A stretch of DNA of 64,000 bases from Burkholderia pseudomultivorans (GCF_001718415.1 NZ_CP013378.1:1178001-1242000), one strand, 5' to 3'. Shown: positions 37,100-46,440, numbered from the stretch's first letter. The notes: generated from the sequence alone by a model not told the origin. Numbers and translations: made by a program.

Positions 37100-37897
37100 T
37101 CATTCGGACTGGTAGACGATCGCCCCCTTGAGGACGTAGGACGAGCCGCCGAGATCCGGCAGCTTCGGGAACGGTGCGGCCGCGCGGATCGCGTCGAGCG
37201 CGGCGGCGTCGAGCATGTCTTCGCCGGACGGCTGGATGTCGCAGCGGACCAGCGAACCGTCGGGCGCCAGCACCAGCCGGTAGCCGACGCGGCCGTCGAG
37301 ATGCTTCAGGCGCGCGAGGCGCGGATAGCGGTCGATCGCGCTGCGGTTGATGCGCTCGAACACCTGCCGCACGTAATCGCTCGGGATGCCCTCCTGGCCG
37401 ATCACGCGCGCCGGCGCGGGTGCGCTCGGCGCGGCGGAGCGGGCCGGTGCGTCGGGTGCGGCCGTCGGTGTTGGCTGCGCCGCCGGTGCGGCGGCCGGTG
37501 CGGGTTCGGCAGAAGGAGCCGGCGTCGCCTGGATCGGCTTCGACGTATCGGCCGGCGCGGCCGCGCGCGGAGTGGGTGCGCGCGCAACGGGCGGCGCGGT
37601 CCGACGCGGCGGCGCCGGTTGCGCTTTCGGCTGGGGCGGCTGCGGCGGCCGCGCCGTCGAAGGCGGCTGGACCGGCTCCGGTGCGGACTGCGTCAACACG
37701 AGTTCGATCGTCCGTCCAGGCTGCCGTTCGTGCGGCGCATGCGTCGACCATGCGAGCAGCGCCGCCAGCGCGAGCGCATGGAGTGCGATCGACGCTGCAG
37801 GCCCGCGCGCATCGCGCCAGCGCGCAGCGACACCGGACGGACGGGGCGGCACGGCGGGTAACGCGAACTCGAACGAGCCCGGCTCGAGCGTACTCAT
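37100..37897 (-). CDS. tonB: TonB-family energy transducer
   Basis: The 265-residue protein has an N-terminal cytoplasmic part of about 30 residues, one membrane anchor (A-S-I-A-L-H-A-L-A-L-A-A-L-L-A-W near 34-49, with the conserved His of the S-H-L-S type site), a long Pro/Ala-rich periplasmic spacer (about 70-165) and a C-terminal TonB domain with Y-P-R-L-A-R-L-K-H-L-D-G-R-V. AAAGGGG precedes ATG 37897. It is the first gene of a tonB-exbB-exbD-monooxygenase operon. No TonB-dependent receptor gene is in the window. Confidence 0.92.
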   Translation of the reverse strand: MSTLEPGSFEFALPAVPPRPSGVAARWRDARGPAASIALHALALAALLAWSTHAPHERQPGRTIELVLTQSAPEPVQPPSTARPPQPPQPKAQPAPPRRTAPPVARAPTPRAAAPADTSKPIQATPAPSAEPAPAAAPAAQPTPTAAPDAPARSAAPSAPAPARVIGQEGIPSDYVRQVFERINRSAIDRYPRLARLKHLDGRVGYRLVLAPDGSLVRCDIQPSGEDMLDAAALDAIRAAAPFPKLPDLGGSSYVLKGAIVYQSE

Positions 37898-38221
37898 CGG
37901 CGGCCCCTTTCGAGCGCCAAACTCGGCCCGATATGCTCGACGAAGCGCGGCACCGCGCGCGACGCGGGCTCCGCGAATGCGCGTGCTCTCGCGCGCACCG
38001 AAGGAGGACGGTGCTCGCGTTGCGGCAGCGAAATCAGCGATGGGAAGTCTGTGCGGTTGTCCATGATCCGAGCCCGGCGGACCGGTTATCGAATCGGGTG
38101 TCCGCACGAGTGCTTGATCTTAGTCAAGCGCGGCCGCACGCAAAATACCGATTGCTCCGATGCTTCACTGCCCCACCCTGATAACGAATCCCGTATTCGC
38201 CACAGTGCGGCACCGCTCCCT
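37898..38221. promoter_or_regulatory. Upstream region of the tonB operon with an ANR/FNR-like site
   Basis: No gene is seen in these 324 bases. At 38114-38127 the sequence TTGATCTTAGTCAA fits the ANR/FNR-type pattern TTGAT-N4-GTCAA. A CGAAT/ATTCG hairpin lies near 38186-38200. The FNR-like site is 217 bases before the tonB start, which is far for direct activation. No Fur box was recognised. Confidence 0.4.
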
Positions 38222-39337
38222 TCACCGCATCACGTCGACCGGAATACTCTCGCCGGCAGCCAGCCCGCCCACCTCGCGATTGACCTTGTCGAGATTGTCG
38301 TGCCACGCGCGAATCGTCTTGGGCATCGTCTTGCGCCACGCCGGCACGTTCGAGTAGTAACGCATCCGCAGCTTGTTGCCTGCATCGAACACCAGCAGCC
38401 CGATCCACAGATCGGTGCCGCGGCTCATCACGATGGCCGCGTTCGTCGTCGCGATGCCGCGCACCCAGAGCGACTGCACGTCGGCATGCAGCCCGTCGAG
38501 ATCCTGTTCCTTCGCGCCGGAATTGGCGGTATCGACCAGCGCCTGATAGTCGGCACCGAGCAGCGCGTGCGCGGCCGCATCCTGCTTCGCGTCGGTCAGG
38601 ACCTTCAGGCTCAGCAGGCTGGCCGGCGAACGGGCCTGGTCCTGCGCGGCGGTCACGTAGTCGCCGTCATAAGAAACGCCCGCCCCGGCGCCGCAATCGA
38701 AGTCCGCCCCGTGCTGCGTCACGTGGATGCGTGCGCCCTTGCGACTGAAATCGAGCCTGCATTGATCGTACCGGTAGGTGCCGCTGTCGCCGTGCAGCAC
38801 GACGTCGCCGTCGAGTGCGCCGGTGTTGCCGCCGTTGTTGCCGCTCAGCGTGAAGTGAAGGCGCGGCGCCGTGCCGGTAAACGTCAGGCCGCCGCCGACA
38901 GACGGATTGTCGCTGTCCCTGTACCACGTCTGCTGCCAGCGATCGGCCGCGAGCGGCGCGCCGTTCAGGCTGGCGAGCCGCTCGCGATAGCGGTCGCCCA
39001 GACAGTCGCGGTCCGCGCCGCAGCGGTCGCGCTGCTTCAGCCATTTCAGTTGCGACGCTTTCAGCGCGCCCGTGTCGCCGCCTTTCGCGAGCGCCGCTTT
39101 CCATGCGGTCGCGAGTTCGCCGTCGAGCCTCGACAGCGCGGCGTCCGCGCAGATCGCCTTCTCGGTCGGCGACGCCGCCTTCGCGCAGTCGAAGCCCGCC
39201 GCGTGCGCGGCGATCGGCAACCCCAGCAGCGCCGCGGTCGCGACCGATCGCAGGTTGATATGCCACGCACCACGCGACGCAAGCGTCGCCGGCCCTCGCT
39301 CGCCAATGCGAGCATTCGATCGTCTGTCGTTTGTCAT
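38222..39337 (-). CDS. Periplasmic protein with LprI-type lysozyme-inhibitor domain
   Basis: A 371-residue exported protein: after a long basic leader the hydrophobic stretch V-A-T-A-A-L-L-G-L-P-I-A-A-H-A-A ends near residue 48. The next 80 residues have the LprI/DUF1311 pattern F-D-C-A-K-A-x-S-P-T-E-K-A-I-C with paired cysteines and R-C-G-x-D-x-x-C-L. About 240 further residues have no domain I recognise. LprI-type domains bind lysozyme in some species, but many are of unknown role. No internal start allows a shorter leader. Confidence 0.75.
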   Translation of the reverse strand: MTNDRRSNARIGERGPATLASRGAWHINLRSVATAALLGLPIAAHAAGFDCAKAASPTEKAICADAALSRLDGELATAWKAALAKGGDTGALKASQLKWLKQRDRCGADRDCLGDRYRERLASLNGAPLAADRWQQTWYRDSDNPSVGGGLTFTGTAPRLHFTLSGNNGGNTGALDGDVVLHGDSGTYRYDQCRLDFSRKGARIHVTQHGADFDCGAGAGVSYDGDYVTAAQDQARSPASLLSLKVLTDAKQDAAAHALLGADYQALVDTANSGAKEQDLDGLHADVQSLWVRGIATTNAAIVMSRGTDLWIGLLVFDAGNKLRMRYYSNVPAWRKTMPKTIRAWHDNLDKVNREVGGLAAGESIPVDVMR

Positions 39338-39468
39338 CGGATGGGATCGTCGCTGAATCGCGGGCGCGCAGTTTCTACGCGCCCGATACGTTCAAGGTAA
39401 AAATGCCCGGTCCTGCAGGCGACGCATGCAGTCGCCCGCCGAAGCGTAACCCGAACGCATCGCGTCGA

Positions 39469-40476
39469 TCAATCGACGTTCGATGCTGTCTCGAAGCTGC
39501 CGGCCATCGTCCCGCATTGCGCGAGTCCGTCGCGCAGCATCGCGTCGGTCGACGCGTCGATGATCCCGATGAATACCATCACGCCCGGCGGCTCGGTCGG
39601 TCCTTCGTCCTCGATCGAAGCGAACCGGGTTCGCCCCGCCGCGAGCTGGCATACACGCAGCGCGACGCCGTCGGCATCCGCGACGCGGACGATGCCCTTG
39701 GCGCGCAGGATCGTGCGCGGCAACGCCTTCAGCCACGCGCGCAAGCGTGCCTTGTCGAGCACGTCCGGCACCGCGATCGTCGTGCTCGCGAGCGCCGGCA
39801 TCGTGTCGCTGCCGATCGGCCGGTGCCCGCGCGCGACGCGCAGCGTCGTCCGGCGATCCGGCACCGCCGCATCGAACAGCAGCGCGAGCGGAATCGCGCC
39901 GTGCGTCGCCGCGACGACGATATCGGTCGGCGCATGCGCGCGCACGCCGGCGAGCGCCGCGTCGCGCTGCGCGGGCGCGAGCAGGTCGAGCTTGGTCACG
40001 ACGACCGCGCTCGCGCCATCCAGCTGTCGCTGTGCCATCGCGCCGACGAGCGGATCGGCCAGCGTGTCCGGCAACGCGAGCGCATCGGCGACGACCAGCA
40101 CCGAGGTCAACCGGAACGCGCCGTTCAGTAATCCGATCTGGGCGATCTTCGCCGGGTCGGCCACGCCGCTCGCTTCGACGAGCAGCAGATCGGGACGCGC
40201 GCCGCGCGTCGCGACACGCGTCAGCGCATCGACGAGCGCGCCGCCGATCGTGCAGCAGATGCAGCCGTTGTCGAGTTCGATCAGGTCGTCGCCGCGCGCG
40301 AGAACGAGCCGCGCGTCGATGTTCACTGCGCCGAAATCGTTGACGAGCACCGCGATGCGCCGGCCGTGCGGCGCCTGCAGGATCGCGTTGACGACGGTCG
40401 TCTTGCCCGCGCCGAGATAGCCGCCGACCACCGCGAGATCGATCGGCGCGAGCCGCATCGCGAGCGGCGCGCTCAT
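39469..40476 (-). CDS. CobW/COG0523-family GTPase, probable metallochaperone for the adjacent amidohydrolase
   Basis: A 335-residue G3E GTPase. Walker A is G-G-Y-L-G-A-G-K-T (18-26), the metal-binding C-I-C-C motif is at Cys71-Cys74, E-A-S-G-V-A-D-P lies near 105-112, and the base-specificity T-K-L-D near 160. A CobW C-terminal domain follows. Its ATG overlaps the stop of the YtcJ-type amidohydrolase gene (ATGA). Proteins of this family deliver zinc, cobalt or other metals to client enzymes, so insertion of metal into that amidohydrolase is a strong inference. Confidence 0.9.
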   Translation of the reverse strand: MSAPLAMRLAPIDLAVVGGYLGAGKTTVVNAILQAPHGRRIAVLVNDFGAVNIDARLVLARGDDLIELDNGCICCTIGGALVDALTRVATRGARPDLLLVEASGVADPAKIAQIGLLNGAFRLTSVLVVADALALPDTLADPLVGAMAQRQLDGASAVVVTKLDLLAPAQRDAALAGVRAHAPTDIVVAATHGAIPLALLFDAAVPDRRTTLRVARGHRPIGSDTMPALASTTIAVPDVLDKARLRAWLKALPRTILRAKGIVRVADADGVALRVCQLAAGRTRFASIEDEGPTEPPGVMVFIGIIDASTDAMLRDGLAQCGTMAGSFETASNVD

Positions 40477-42140
40477 CGCGGCGACCGGAACACACGCCCG
40501 CCGAGCACGGTGCCCCATACCGTCAGCGCGTTCAGGCGCTCGGGCGCACATGCCGACGGATCGTCGTCGAGCACCGCGAAATCCGCGAACTTGCCGACCT
40601 CGATGCTGCCGACCAGATGATCCATCTTCAGCGTATAGGCGGCGCCGAGCGTGATCGCGCGCAGCGCATCGTCGACGCCGATCCTTTCGCCCTCGCCGAG
40701 CACGCGGCCCGACGCGGTTTCGCGCCGCACCGCACACCATGCGGTGAACAGCGGATCGAGCGGCGTGATCGGCGCGTCCGAATGCAGCGCGAACGGCACG
40801 CCGAGCCGCCGCGCGGAGCCGGCCGGATTCATCCGGTTTGCGCGATCGGGGCCGATGGTCTGGCTGTAATGGGCATCGCCCCAGTAGTACAGATGATTCG
40901 CGAAGAAGTTCACGCACAGGCCGAGCGCACGGACGCGCGCGAGCTGCGCGGCGTCGGCCATCTGGCAATGCTGCAGCGTATGGCGATGATCGGGGCGCGG
41001 GTGGCGCGCGAGCAGCGTCGTCATCGCGTCGAGCACGACCTCGGTCGCTTCGTCGCCGTTGGTATGCACGTGCAGTTGCAGCCCCGCGCAATGGAACGGC
41101 TCGAACGCGTCGACAAGCTGCGCGGGCGGAATCAGCCACAGCCCGTTCGGCTGGCCGCCCGCATAACCGGGCCAGCGCACGCGCGCGGTAAAGCCCTGGA
41201 TCGACCCGTCGACGATGAACTTCACGGGCCCGAAGCGCAGCTTGTCGGTATTGCGCCCGATCGCCGCGAGCACGCTGTCGGCGCCGCGGGCCGGATTGCG
41301 CTGCGGCGCGAATGCCGGCACGATCCGCACCGGATAGTCGGGATCGTCGGTCACGTCGCGCAGCGTGCGATTGCCATCGGGCGACAGGTCGTTGACGAGA
41401 TCGGTGGCCGTCGTCACGCCCGCGAGCTGCGCGACGCGGCCGAAGTTGCGAATCGCGTGCGGCTTCTCGCTCGCGGAAATCGCCAGCTTGCCGCCGATCG
41501 TCTGATAGACCGGGAACATCGCCGCGAACTCCTGCAGCTCGCCGGTCGGGCGCCCGTCGGCGTCGCGCGTAATGCCGTCGATGTCGGTGTCCTCGTCGAT
41601 GCCCGCCTGCGCGAGCATCGCGCCGTTCACGTTCATCAGATGCACGCTCGCATGCAGGATCGCGATCGGCCGGCGCGCCGACACGCGGTCGAGCTCGCGC
41701 ACCGTCAGTCGCGCCGTGCCGAAGAAGATCGGATCGAAGCCCCACGCGAGCAGCGGCCCGTCGTCGGTCATCGCGCGCTCGGCCGCGGCGAGCCGGTCGA
41801 GCACCGCGTCGAGCGAGCGCAGGCCCGGCCATAGCGTGCCGTCCGGCCCGCGCCGGTCGTAGTAGCCGACGTACACCGCATCCCACATCGCGCCTTCCAT
41901 CAGATGACAATGCCCTTCGACGAGCCCCGGCATCAGCACCTTGTCGCGCAGCGTGTCGTCGGTCGTGCATGCGCCGTGCTGCGCGCGCCATGCCGCTGCA
42001 TCGGCGGCGTCGCCGACCGCGAGGATGCGGCCGTCGCGCACGGCGACATGGGTGGCCGCCGGCTGCGCGGGATTCATCGTCAGGATGCGGCGCGCCGTGA
42101 AGATCGTCACGGGCGCGAGCGGATGTGCGACTGCCTGCAT
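40473..42140 (-). CDS. YtcJ-type metal-dependent amidohydrolase
   Basis: The 555-residue enzyme has the amidohydrolase metal site H-C-H in G-L-V-E-G-H-C-H-L near 75-83, a S-I-Q-G-F block where these enzymes place the metal-bridging residue region, H-V-H-T-N-G-D near 330-336, H-x-L-Q-H-C and a late H-S-D-A-P-I-T-P-L-D. The fold is that of YtcJ/N-substituted formamide deformylase relatives. GGGAG lies eight bases before ATG 42140. It is the third gene of a DUF3311-symporter-amidohydrolase-CobW operon and probably hydrolyses the imported amide or carbamate. The substrate is unknown. Confidence 0.87.
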   Translation of the reverse strand: MQAVAHPLAPVTIFTARRILTMNPAQPAATHVAVRDGRILAVGDAADAAAWRAQHGACTTDDTLRDKVLMPGLVEGHCHLMEGAMWDAVYVGYYDRRGPDGTLWPGLRSLDAVLDRLAAAERAMTDDGPLLAWGFDPIFFGTARLTVRELDRVSARRPIAILHASVHLMNVNGAMLAQAGIDEDTDIDGITRDADGRPTGELQEFAAMFPVYQTIGGKLAISASEKPHAIRNFGRVAQLAGVTTATDLVNDLSPDGNRTLRDVTDDPDYPVRIVPAFAPQRNPARGADSVLAAIGRNTDKLRFGPVKFIVDGSIQGFTARVRWPGYAGGQPNGLWLIPPAQLVDAFEPFHCAGLQLHVHTNGDEATEVVLDAMTTLLARHPRPDHRHTLQHCQMADAAQLARVRALGLCVNFFANHLYYWGDAHYSQTIGPDRANRMNPAGSARRLGVPFALHSDAPITPLDPLFTAWCAVRRETASGRVLGEGERIGVDDALRAITLGAAYTLKMDHLVGSIEVGKFADFAVLDDDPSACAPERLNALTVWGTVLGGRVFRSPR

Positions 42141-42177
42141 GAACTGGACTCCCTCGGTACGACGCATCGGCGCTGCG

Positions 42178-43572
42178 TCAGGACACCGCGTAACGCTTGA
42201 CCGGACGCCCGCGCAGCATGCCGTGCACGGCCGCGACGACGAGCACGTTGATGATCAGGCACACGAGGCCGATATTGATCCCGCCGAAATCGACATGGAA
42301 AAGATAGAACAGCATCGCGAGCGCCTGCCCGCACAGCATCCCCGCAGCCACTGCGGCGGGCCGCACGCGGCGCTGCGCGAGCAGGATCAGCACGCCGGGC
42401 AGGAACTGCGTGATGCCGTAGAAGGTCGTGTTGATCAGCGTCAGCATCAGGTTCGGCGTGAGCAGCGTGGTCGTGATCGACAGCAGCAGATAGCCGACGA
42501 TCACGTATTTGGCCGCGCGCTTCTGGCGCGTCTCGGGCAGGTTCGGCATCAGGTTGCGCGTGACGATCGGCCCGATCGCGAGACAGATGCCGGCGAGCAC
42601 GAGCAGCCCCGACAGCGCGGCGCCGGCCGCGACGAGGCCGATCAGCCAGCCGGGCAGCAAATGCACGACCGCGGCGAAGAACGCGTCGTTCGGCGACGCG
42701 AGCTTCAGGTTGGCGGTGATCGCGTAGTACGACGCGACCACCAGGAACGGATACATCAGCATGTACAGCGGCATCGCGACCTGCGTGCGGCGGATCGTGT
42801 TCGGTCCGCGCGCGGTGAAGAAGCCCTGCACCGCGAACGGCATGATGTAGAAGCCGAGCGACTGATACAGCATCGTGCTCATCGAGAAGCGCAGCTGCGG
42901 CGCGGTCATCGTGTTGCTGACCTGCCGGCTCGCGGCGTCGAACACCGGATGCACGCCGCCCACCTTCCACGCGACGGCCACGCCCGTCACGACGATCGCA
43001 AGCAGCATCAGGGTGTCCTTCAGGATCGCGATATACGCGGACGCGCGCACGCCCGAGATCGCGATATAGGTAAACGCGAGCGCCGCGCATACCAGGATCA
43101 GGTACAGCGGCTCGACGTGCCAGCCGAGCCCCTTGAGCGCCGCGGCCAGCCCCGTGAACTGCATCTGCCCCCACGGGATCAGGAACAGGATCGATGCGAG
43201 CGCAACGATCAGTTCGAGCGCGCGACTGCCGTAGTGCCCCTTGAACAGGTCGGCGAGCGTGATCGCGCGATGACGGCGGCCGGCCTCCCAGATCTTCGGG
43301 CCGATGAAATAGCCAATCGGGTAGGCGAGCAGGATATAGCCGAGGAACCATACGCCATAGGTCGGCCCCTTCGCGTAGATGCCGCCGGGAAAGCCGACCA
43401 TCGTGCCGATGCTGTAGATCTCGCCGGCGGTCAGGAAGAACAGCAGCGCGGTGCCGAACTGGCCGGACGCGACGAAGAAGTCATGCACGCTCTGCTTGCC
43501 GTGCCCGCGACGGGAACGCAGCGCGAGGTAGAGCGACAGCGCGATCAGCGCGGCGAAAACGACCGTTGACAT
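42178..43572 (-). CDS. Sodium:solute symporter (SSS family)
   Basis: A 464-residue inner-membrane protein with about thirteen membrane segments. The SSS features are G-T-A-L-L-F-F-L-T-A-G-E-I-Y-S near 40-54, G-P-K-I-W-E-A-G near 90-97 and the Na+-site segment near A-G-A-A-L-S-G-L-L-V-L-A-G near 305-317. AGAGG precedes ATG 43572. It is paired with a DUF3311 protein, a common arrangement for carboxylate-type SSS carriers. It probably supplies the amidohydrolase substrate. Confidence 0.88.
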   Translation of the reverse strand: MSTVVFAALIALSLYLALRSRRGHGKQSVHDFFVASGQFGTALLFFLTAGEIYSIGTMVGFPGGIYAKGPTYGVWFLGYILLAYPIGYFIGPKIWEAGRRHRAITLADLFKGHYGSRALELIVALASILFLIPWGQMQFTGLAAALKGLGWHVEPLYLILVCAALAFTYIAISGVRASAYIAILKDTLMLLAIVVTGVAVAWKVGGVHPVFDAASRQVSNTMTAPQLRFSMSTMLYQSLGFYIMPFAVQGFFTARGPNTIRRTQVAMPLYMLMYPFLVVASYYAITANLKLASPNDAFFAAVVHLLPGWLIGLVAAGAALSGLLVLAGICLAIGPIVTRNLMPNLPETRQKRAAKYVIVGYLLLSITTTLLTPNLMLTLINTTFYGITQFLPGVLILLAQRRVRPAAVAAGMLCGQALAMLFYLFHVDFGGINIGLVCLIINVLVVAAVHGMLRGRPVKRYAVS

Positions 43573-43650
43573 GCGCACCTCTGCGGAAGGACGGGAACGA
43601 GGGAGTCGCCGGAAAACGGCCGCGGCCGGCGCACCGCGAAGCAACGCCGG

Positions 43651-43845
43651 CTATGCGCCGCTCGCGCGGCGGTCGAACAGCATCCAGCACGCGAACAGGC
43701 AGCCCGAGGTCAGCACGAACCACGCGAAGATCCACATGAAGACGAACGGCACGCCCAGCACGTAGCGATCCTGCGACGCGACCCACGGCAGCACGCCCAA
43801 TACGCCGAGATACGGAATACCGATGCCGATCAGATACCTGAGCAT
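43651..43845 (-). CDS. DUF3311 small membrane protein, symporter partner
   Basis: The 64-residue protein has two membrane helices (about residues 4-20 and 30-52) and belongs to the DUF3311 type often encoded directly before SSS symporters. GAGGAGG lies five bases before ATG 43845. It begins the symporter-amidohydrolase-CobW operon, 78 bp before the symporter gene. Probably a subunit or stabiliser of the carrier. Confidence 0.8.
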   Translation of the reverse strand: MLRYLIGIGIPYLGVLGVLPWVASQDRYVLGVPFVFMWIFAWFVLTSGCLFACWMLFDRRASGA

Positions 43846-44033
43846 GCGCGCCTCCTCGATCATGGATTCGTCCGGAACAGCGATGCGGGTGCGCGGCCGC
43901 GATGGGGCACGACGGGGCCGCGCGAAATCGTCGAGGCCAGTATTCGAAGACAAAAAGACGCGGGATAGTGCCAGACACGGGGAATCGTTTGGACCAGCGA
44001 CGGATGGCGACGCGGCGCGCCGCGCGCGGCCCG

Positions 44034-44918
44034 TTACGCGGCGCGCCCGAACCGCTCGGCCAGAAACCCGATGAAGGTGCGCAGCGTGACGAAGCCTTCG
44101 CGGTGCTGCGGGAACACCGCGTTCAGCGTGATCGGCGCCGGCGCATACGCGTCGAGCACCGGCACCAGCGCGCCGCCGTCGAGCGCCCCGCCGACGATGA
44201 AATGCGGCAGCAGCGCGATGCCGAGGCCCGCGATCGCGGCGTCGCGCACCACTTCGCCGTTGTTCGCGACCAGCGGCCCCTGCACGTCGAAGGTGCGCGC
44301 CGCACCGTCGACGCGAAACTCCCAGCCGACGCGCCGTTCGCGCCCGTACAGCAGGCAGGTGTGGTTCGCGAGCTCCGCCGGCGTCGCCGGCGCGCCGTGC
44401 CGCTTCAGGTAGGCCGGGCTCGCGCACGCGATCATCCGCCACGCGCCGAGCGGCCGCGCGATCAGCGTCGAATCCTCGAGCGCGCCGATCCGCAGCACGA
44501 GGTCGAAACCTTCGCCGATCAGGTCGACGCGCCGGTCGGTCAGGTCGAGGTTGAGCCGCACGGCCGGGTGCGCGGACAGGAACTCGGCGATCAGCGGCGA
44601 CAGATGCGTGATCCCGAACGACAGCGGCGCGCTGATCTTCAGCGAGCCGTGCAGTTCGGTGCTGCGCACCGACATCGCCTGCTCGGCGTCGGCGACCTCG
44701 GCCAGGATCCGCTGCGCGCGCGCATAGAACTCCTGCCCCGATTCGGTGACCGCGAGATTGCGCGTGTTGCGATGCAGGAGACGCACGCCGAGCGACGCCT
44801 CGAGCGCCATCGTGCGCCGGCTGACGAACTGCTTCGACAGCATCAGCTGGTCGGCCGCCGCCGTGAAGCTGCCCGCGTCGACCGTCGCGACGAAGATCCG
44901 GAGATCGTTGAGTTCCAT
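44034..44918 (-). CDS. LysR-family regulator divergent from the pirin gene
   Basis: A 294-residue standard LysR protein: winged HTH at residues 1-60 (A-G-S-F-T-A-A-A-D-Q-L-M-L-S-K-Q-F-V-S-R-R) and a substrate-binding domain of the CrgA/AaeR group (S-A-P-L-S-F-G, D-L-T-D-R-R-V-D-L, D-L-V-L-R-I-G). ATG 44918 is preferred to GTG 44927 because GAGGTGG is placed properly before it. It is divergent from pirin and WrbA and probably controls them in response to a quinone, flavonoid or oxidant. Confidence 0.92.
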   Translation of the reverse strand: MELNDLRIFVATVDAGSFTAAADQLMLSKQFVSRRTMALEASLGVRLLHRNTRNLAVTESGQEFYARAQRILAEVADAEQAMSVRSTELHGSLKISAPLSFGITHLSPLIAEFLSAHPAVRLNLDLTDRRVDLIGEGFDLVLRIGALEDSTLIARPLGAWRMIACASPAYLKRHGAPATPAELANHTCLLYGRERRVGWEFRVDGAARTFDVQGPLVANNGEVVRDAAIAGLGIALLPHFIVGGALDGGALVPVLDAYAPAPITLNAVFPQHREGFVTLRTFIGFLAERFGRAA

Positions 44919-45044
44919 ATTGTCCACCTCGATGTGACGGTGATTATCTCCATAGCCATTTATTTGTCAAATAGATTGACCTACGATGCATGTCAACGAA
45001 GCGCCGAACCCATTCCGAGGCGAGGCGACATCAAGGACACCATC
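44919..45044. promoter_or_regulatory. LysR-pirin divergent promoter
   Basis: The 126-base region is AT-rich around 44943-44985. It holds ATTTGTCAAAT with a related ATTGAC ten bases on, a plausible LysR-type operator pair between the two starts. Confidence 0.5.
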
Positions 45045-45770
45045 ATGATCGAGACCCGTGCAGCAAACCAACGTGGCCGTGCCGAGCATGGCTGGCTCAG
45101 CTCCCGCCACACGTTTTCGTTCGCCAACTACTACGATCCGAAGCAGGTCGGCTTTTCCGACCTGCTGGTGATCAACGACGACCGCGTCGCGCCGGGCCGC
45201 GGCTTCGGCACGCACCCGCACCGCGACATGGAAATCCTGTCGTACGTGCTGGAAGGCGCGCTGGAGCATAAGGATTCGATGGGCACCGGCTCGGTGATCG
45301 TGCCGGGCGACGTGCAGCTGATGAGCGCCGGCACCGGCGTGCGTCACAGCGAGTTCAACCACTCGCACGACACGCCGGTCCACTTCCTGCAGATCTGGGT
45401 CGGGCCGGCCGAGAAAGGCGCCGAGCCGCGCTATCAGCAGACGAATGTCGCGGCCGACGACAAGCGCGGCAAGCTCGCGCTCGTCGTGTCGCCGAACGGC
45501 GACGCCGGTTCGCTGAAGATCCGCCAGGACACGCGGATCTACGCGGGCCTGTTCGACGGCGACGAGCGCGCGACGCTCGAGCTGGCGCCGGACCGCTTCG
45601 CGTACGTGCATGTCGCACGCGGCAGCGTGACGGTCAACGGCACGACGCTCGGCGAAGGCGACGGCGCGCGCATCCGCGGCGAGCAGGCGCTGACGTTCGC
45701 CGACGGCAAAGATGCCGAAGTGCTGGTATTCGACCTGCGCCCGGTCGAAGTCACGGCCGAGTGGGCATAA
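45045..45770 (+). CDS. Pirin-family protein (YhhW-like bicupin)
   Basis: A 241-residue bicupin. The N-terminal cupin has the metal ligands in F-G-T-H-P-H-R-D-M-E-I near 54-64 (two His and a Glu) and a later H-S-E-F-N-H near 101-106. Bacterial pirins of this type can act as quercetinases or as redox-sensitive regulators. AAGGAC precedes ATG 45045. It is divergent from a LysR gene and 60 bp upstream of WrbA with a weak terminator in between. Confidence 0.92.
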   Translation: MIETRAANQRGRAEHGWLSSRHTFSFANYYDPKQVGFSDLLVINDDRVAPGRGFGTHPHRDMEILSYVLEGALEHKDSMGTGSVIVPGDVQLMSAGTGVRHSEFNHSHDTPVHFLQIWVGPAEKGAEPRYQQTNVAADDKRGKLALVVSPNGDAGSLKIRQDTRIYAGLFDGDERATLELAPDRFAYVHVARGSVTVNGTTLGEGDGARIRGEQALTFADGKDAEVLVFDLRPVEVTAEWA

Positions 45771-45788
45771 CGCCCGCCCGGAAAACCT

Positions 45789-45813
45789 GGCCCCGCCCGA
45801 TGCGGGGCCTTTC
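45789..45813 (+). terminator. Hairpin terminator or attenuator between pirin and wrbA
   Basis: A perfect 8-bp stem GGCCCCGC/GCGGGGCC with a 5-base loop at 45789-45809 is followed by three T residues. The short T-run would give partial termination, so wrbA could be read at a lower level. Confidence 0.65.
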
Positions 45814-45830
45814 AATCGGAGATTCGCAAC

Positions 45831-46433
45831 ATGGCCAAGGTACTCGTCCTCTACTACTCGTCCTACGGGCACGTCGAAACGATGGCGCAGCACGTCGCGG
45901 AAGGCGCGAAATCGGTGCCCGGCGTCGAGGTCACGGTCAAGCGCGTGCCGGAGACCATTCCCGCCGACCAGGCGAAGGCGATCGGCATCAAGGTCGACCA
46001 GGCCGCGCCGGTCGCCACGCCGGACGAGCTCGCCGATTACGACGCGATCATCTTCGGCACGCCGACCCGCTTCGGCAACATGGCCGGCCAGATGCGCACC
46101 TTCCTCGACCAGACGGGCGGCCTGTGGATGAAGGGCGCGCTGGTCGGCAAGCTCGGCAGCGTGTTCGCGTCGACCGGCACGCAGCACGGCGGCCAGGAAA
46201 CGACGATCACGTCGTTCCACACGACGCTGCTGCACCACGGGATGGTGATCGCGGGCGTGCCTTACGCATGCAGCGGGCTCGTCAACATGAGCGAGATCAC
46301 GGGCGGCACGCCGTACGGCGCGACCACGCTCGCGGGCGCAGACGGCAGCCGCCAGCCGAGCGCGAACGAGCTCGACATCGCGCGCTACCAGGGCAAGCAC
46401 GTCGCGGAACTCGCGAGCAAGCTCGCGTCGTAA
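45831..46433 (+). CDS. wrbA: NAD(P)H:quinone oxidoreductase, WrbA family
   Basis: The 200-residue flavodoxin-like protein binds FMN and reduces quinones by two electrons. It has [11 protein letters not shown] near 4-14, [11 protein letters not shown] near 75-85, [12 protein letters not shown] near 112-123 and G-G-T-P-Y-G-A-T-T near 159-167, all standard WrbA signatures. Length matches the family. It follows pirin on the same strand and the pair probably answers to quinone or oxidative stress. Confidence 0.95.
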   Translation: MAKVLVLYYSSYGHVETMAQHVAEGAKSVPGVEVTVKRVPETIPADQAKAIGIKVDQAAPVATPDELADYDAIIFGTPTRFGNMAGQMRTFLDQTGGLWMKGALVGKLGSVFASTGTQHGGQETTITSFHTTLLHHGMVIAGVPYACSGLVNMSEITGGTPYGATTLAGADGSRQPSANELDIARYQGKHVAELASKLAS

Positions 46434-46440
46434 ACGCACG

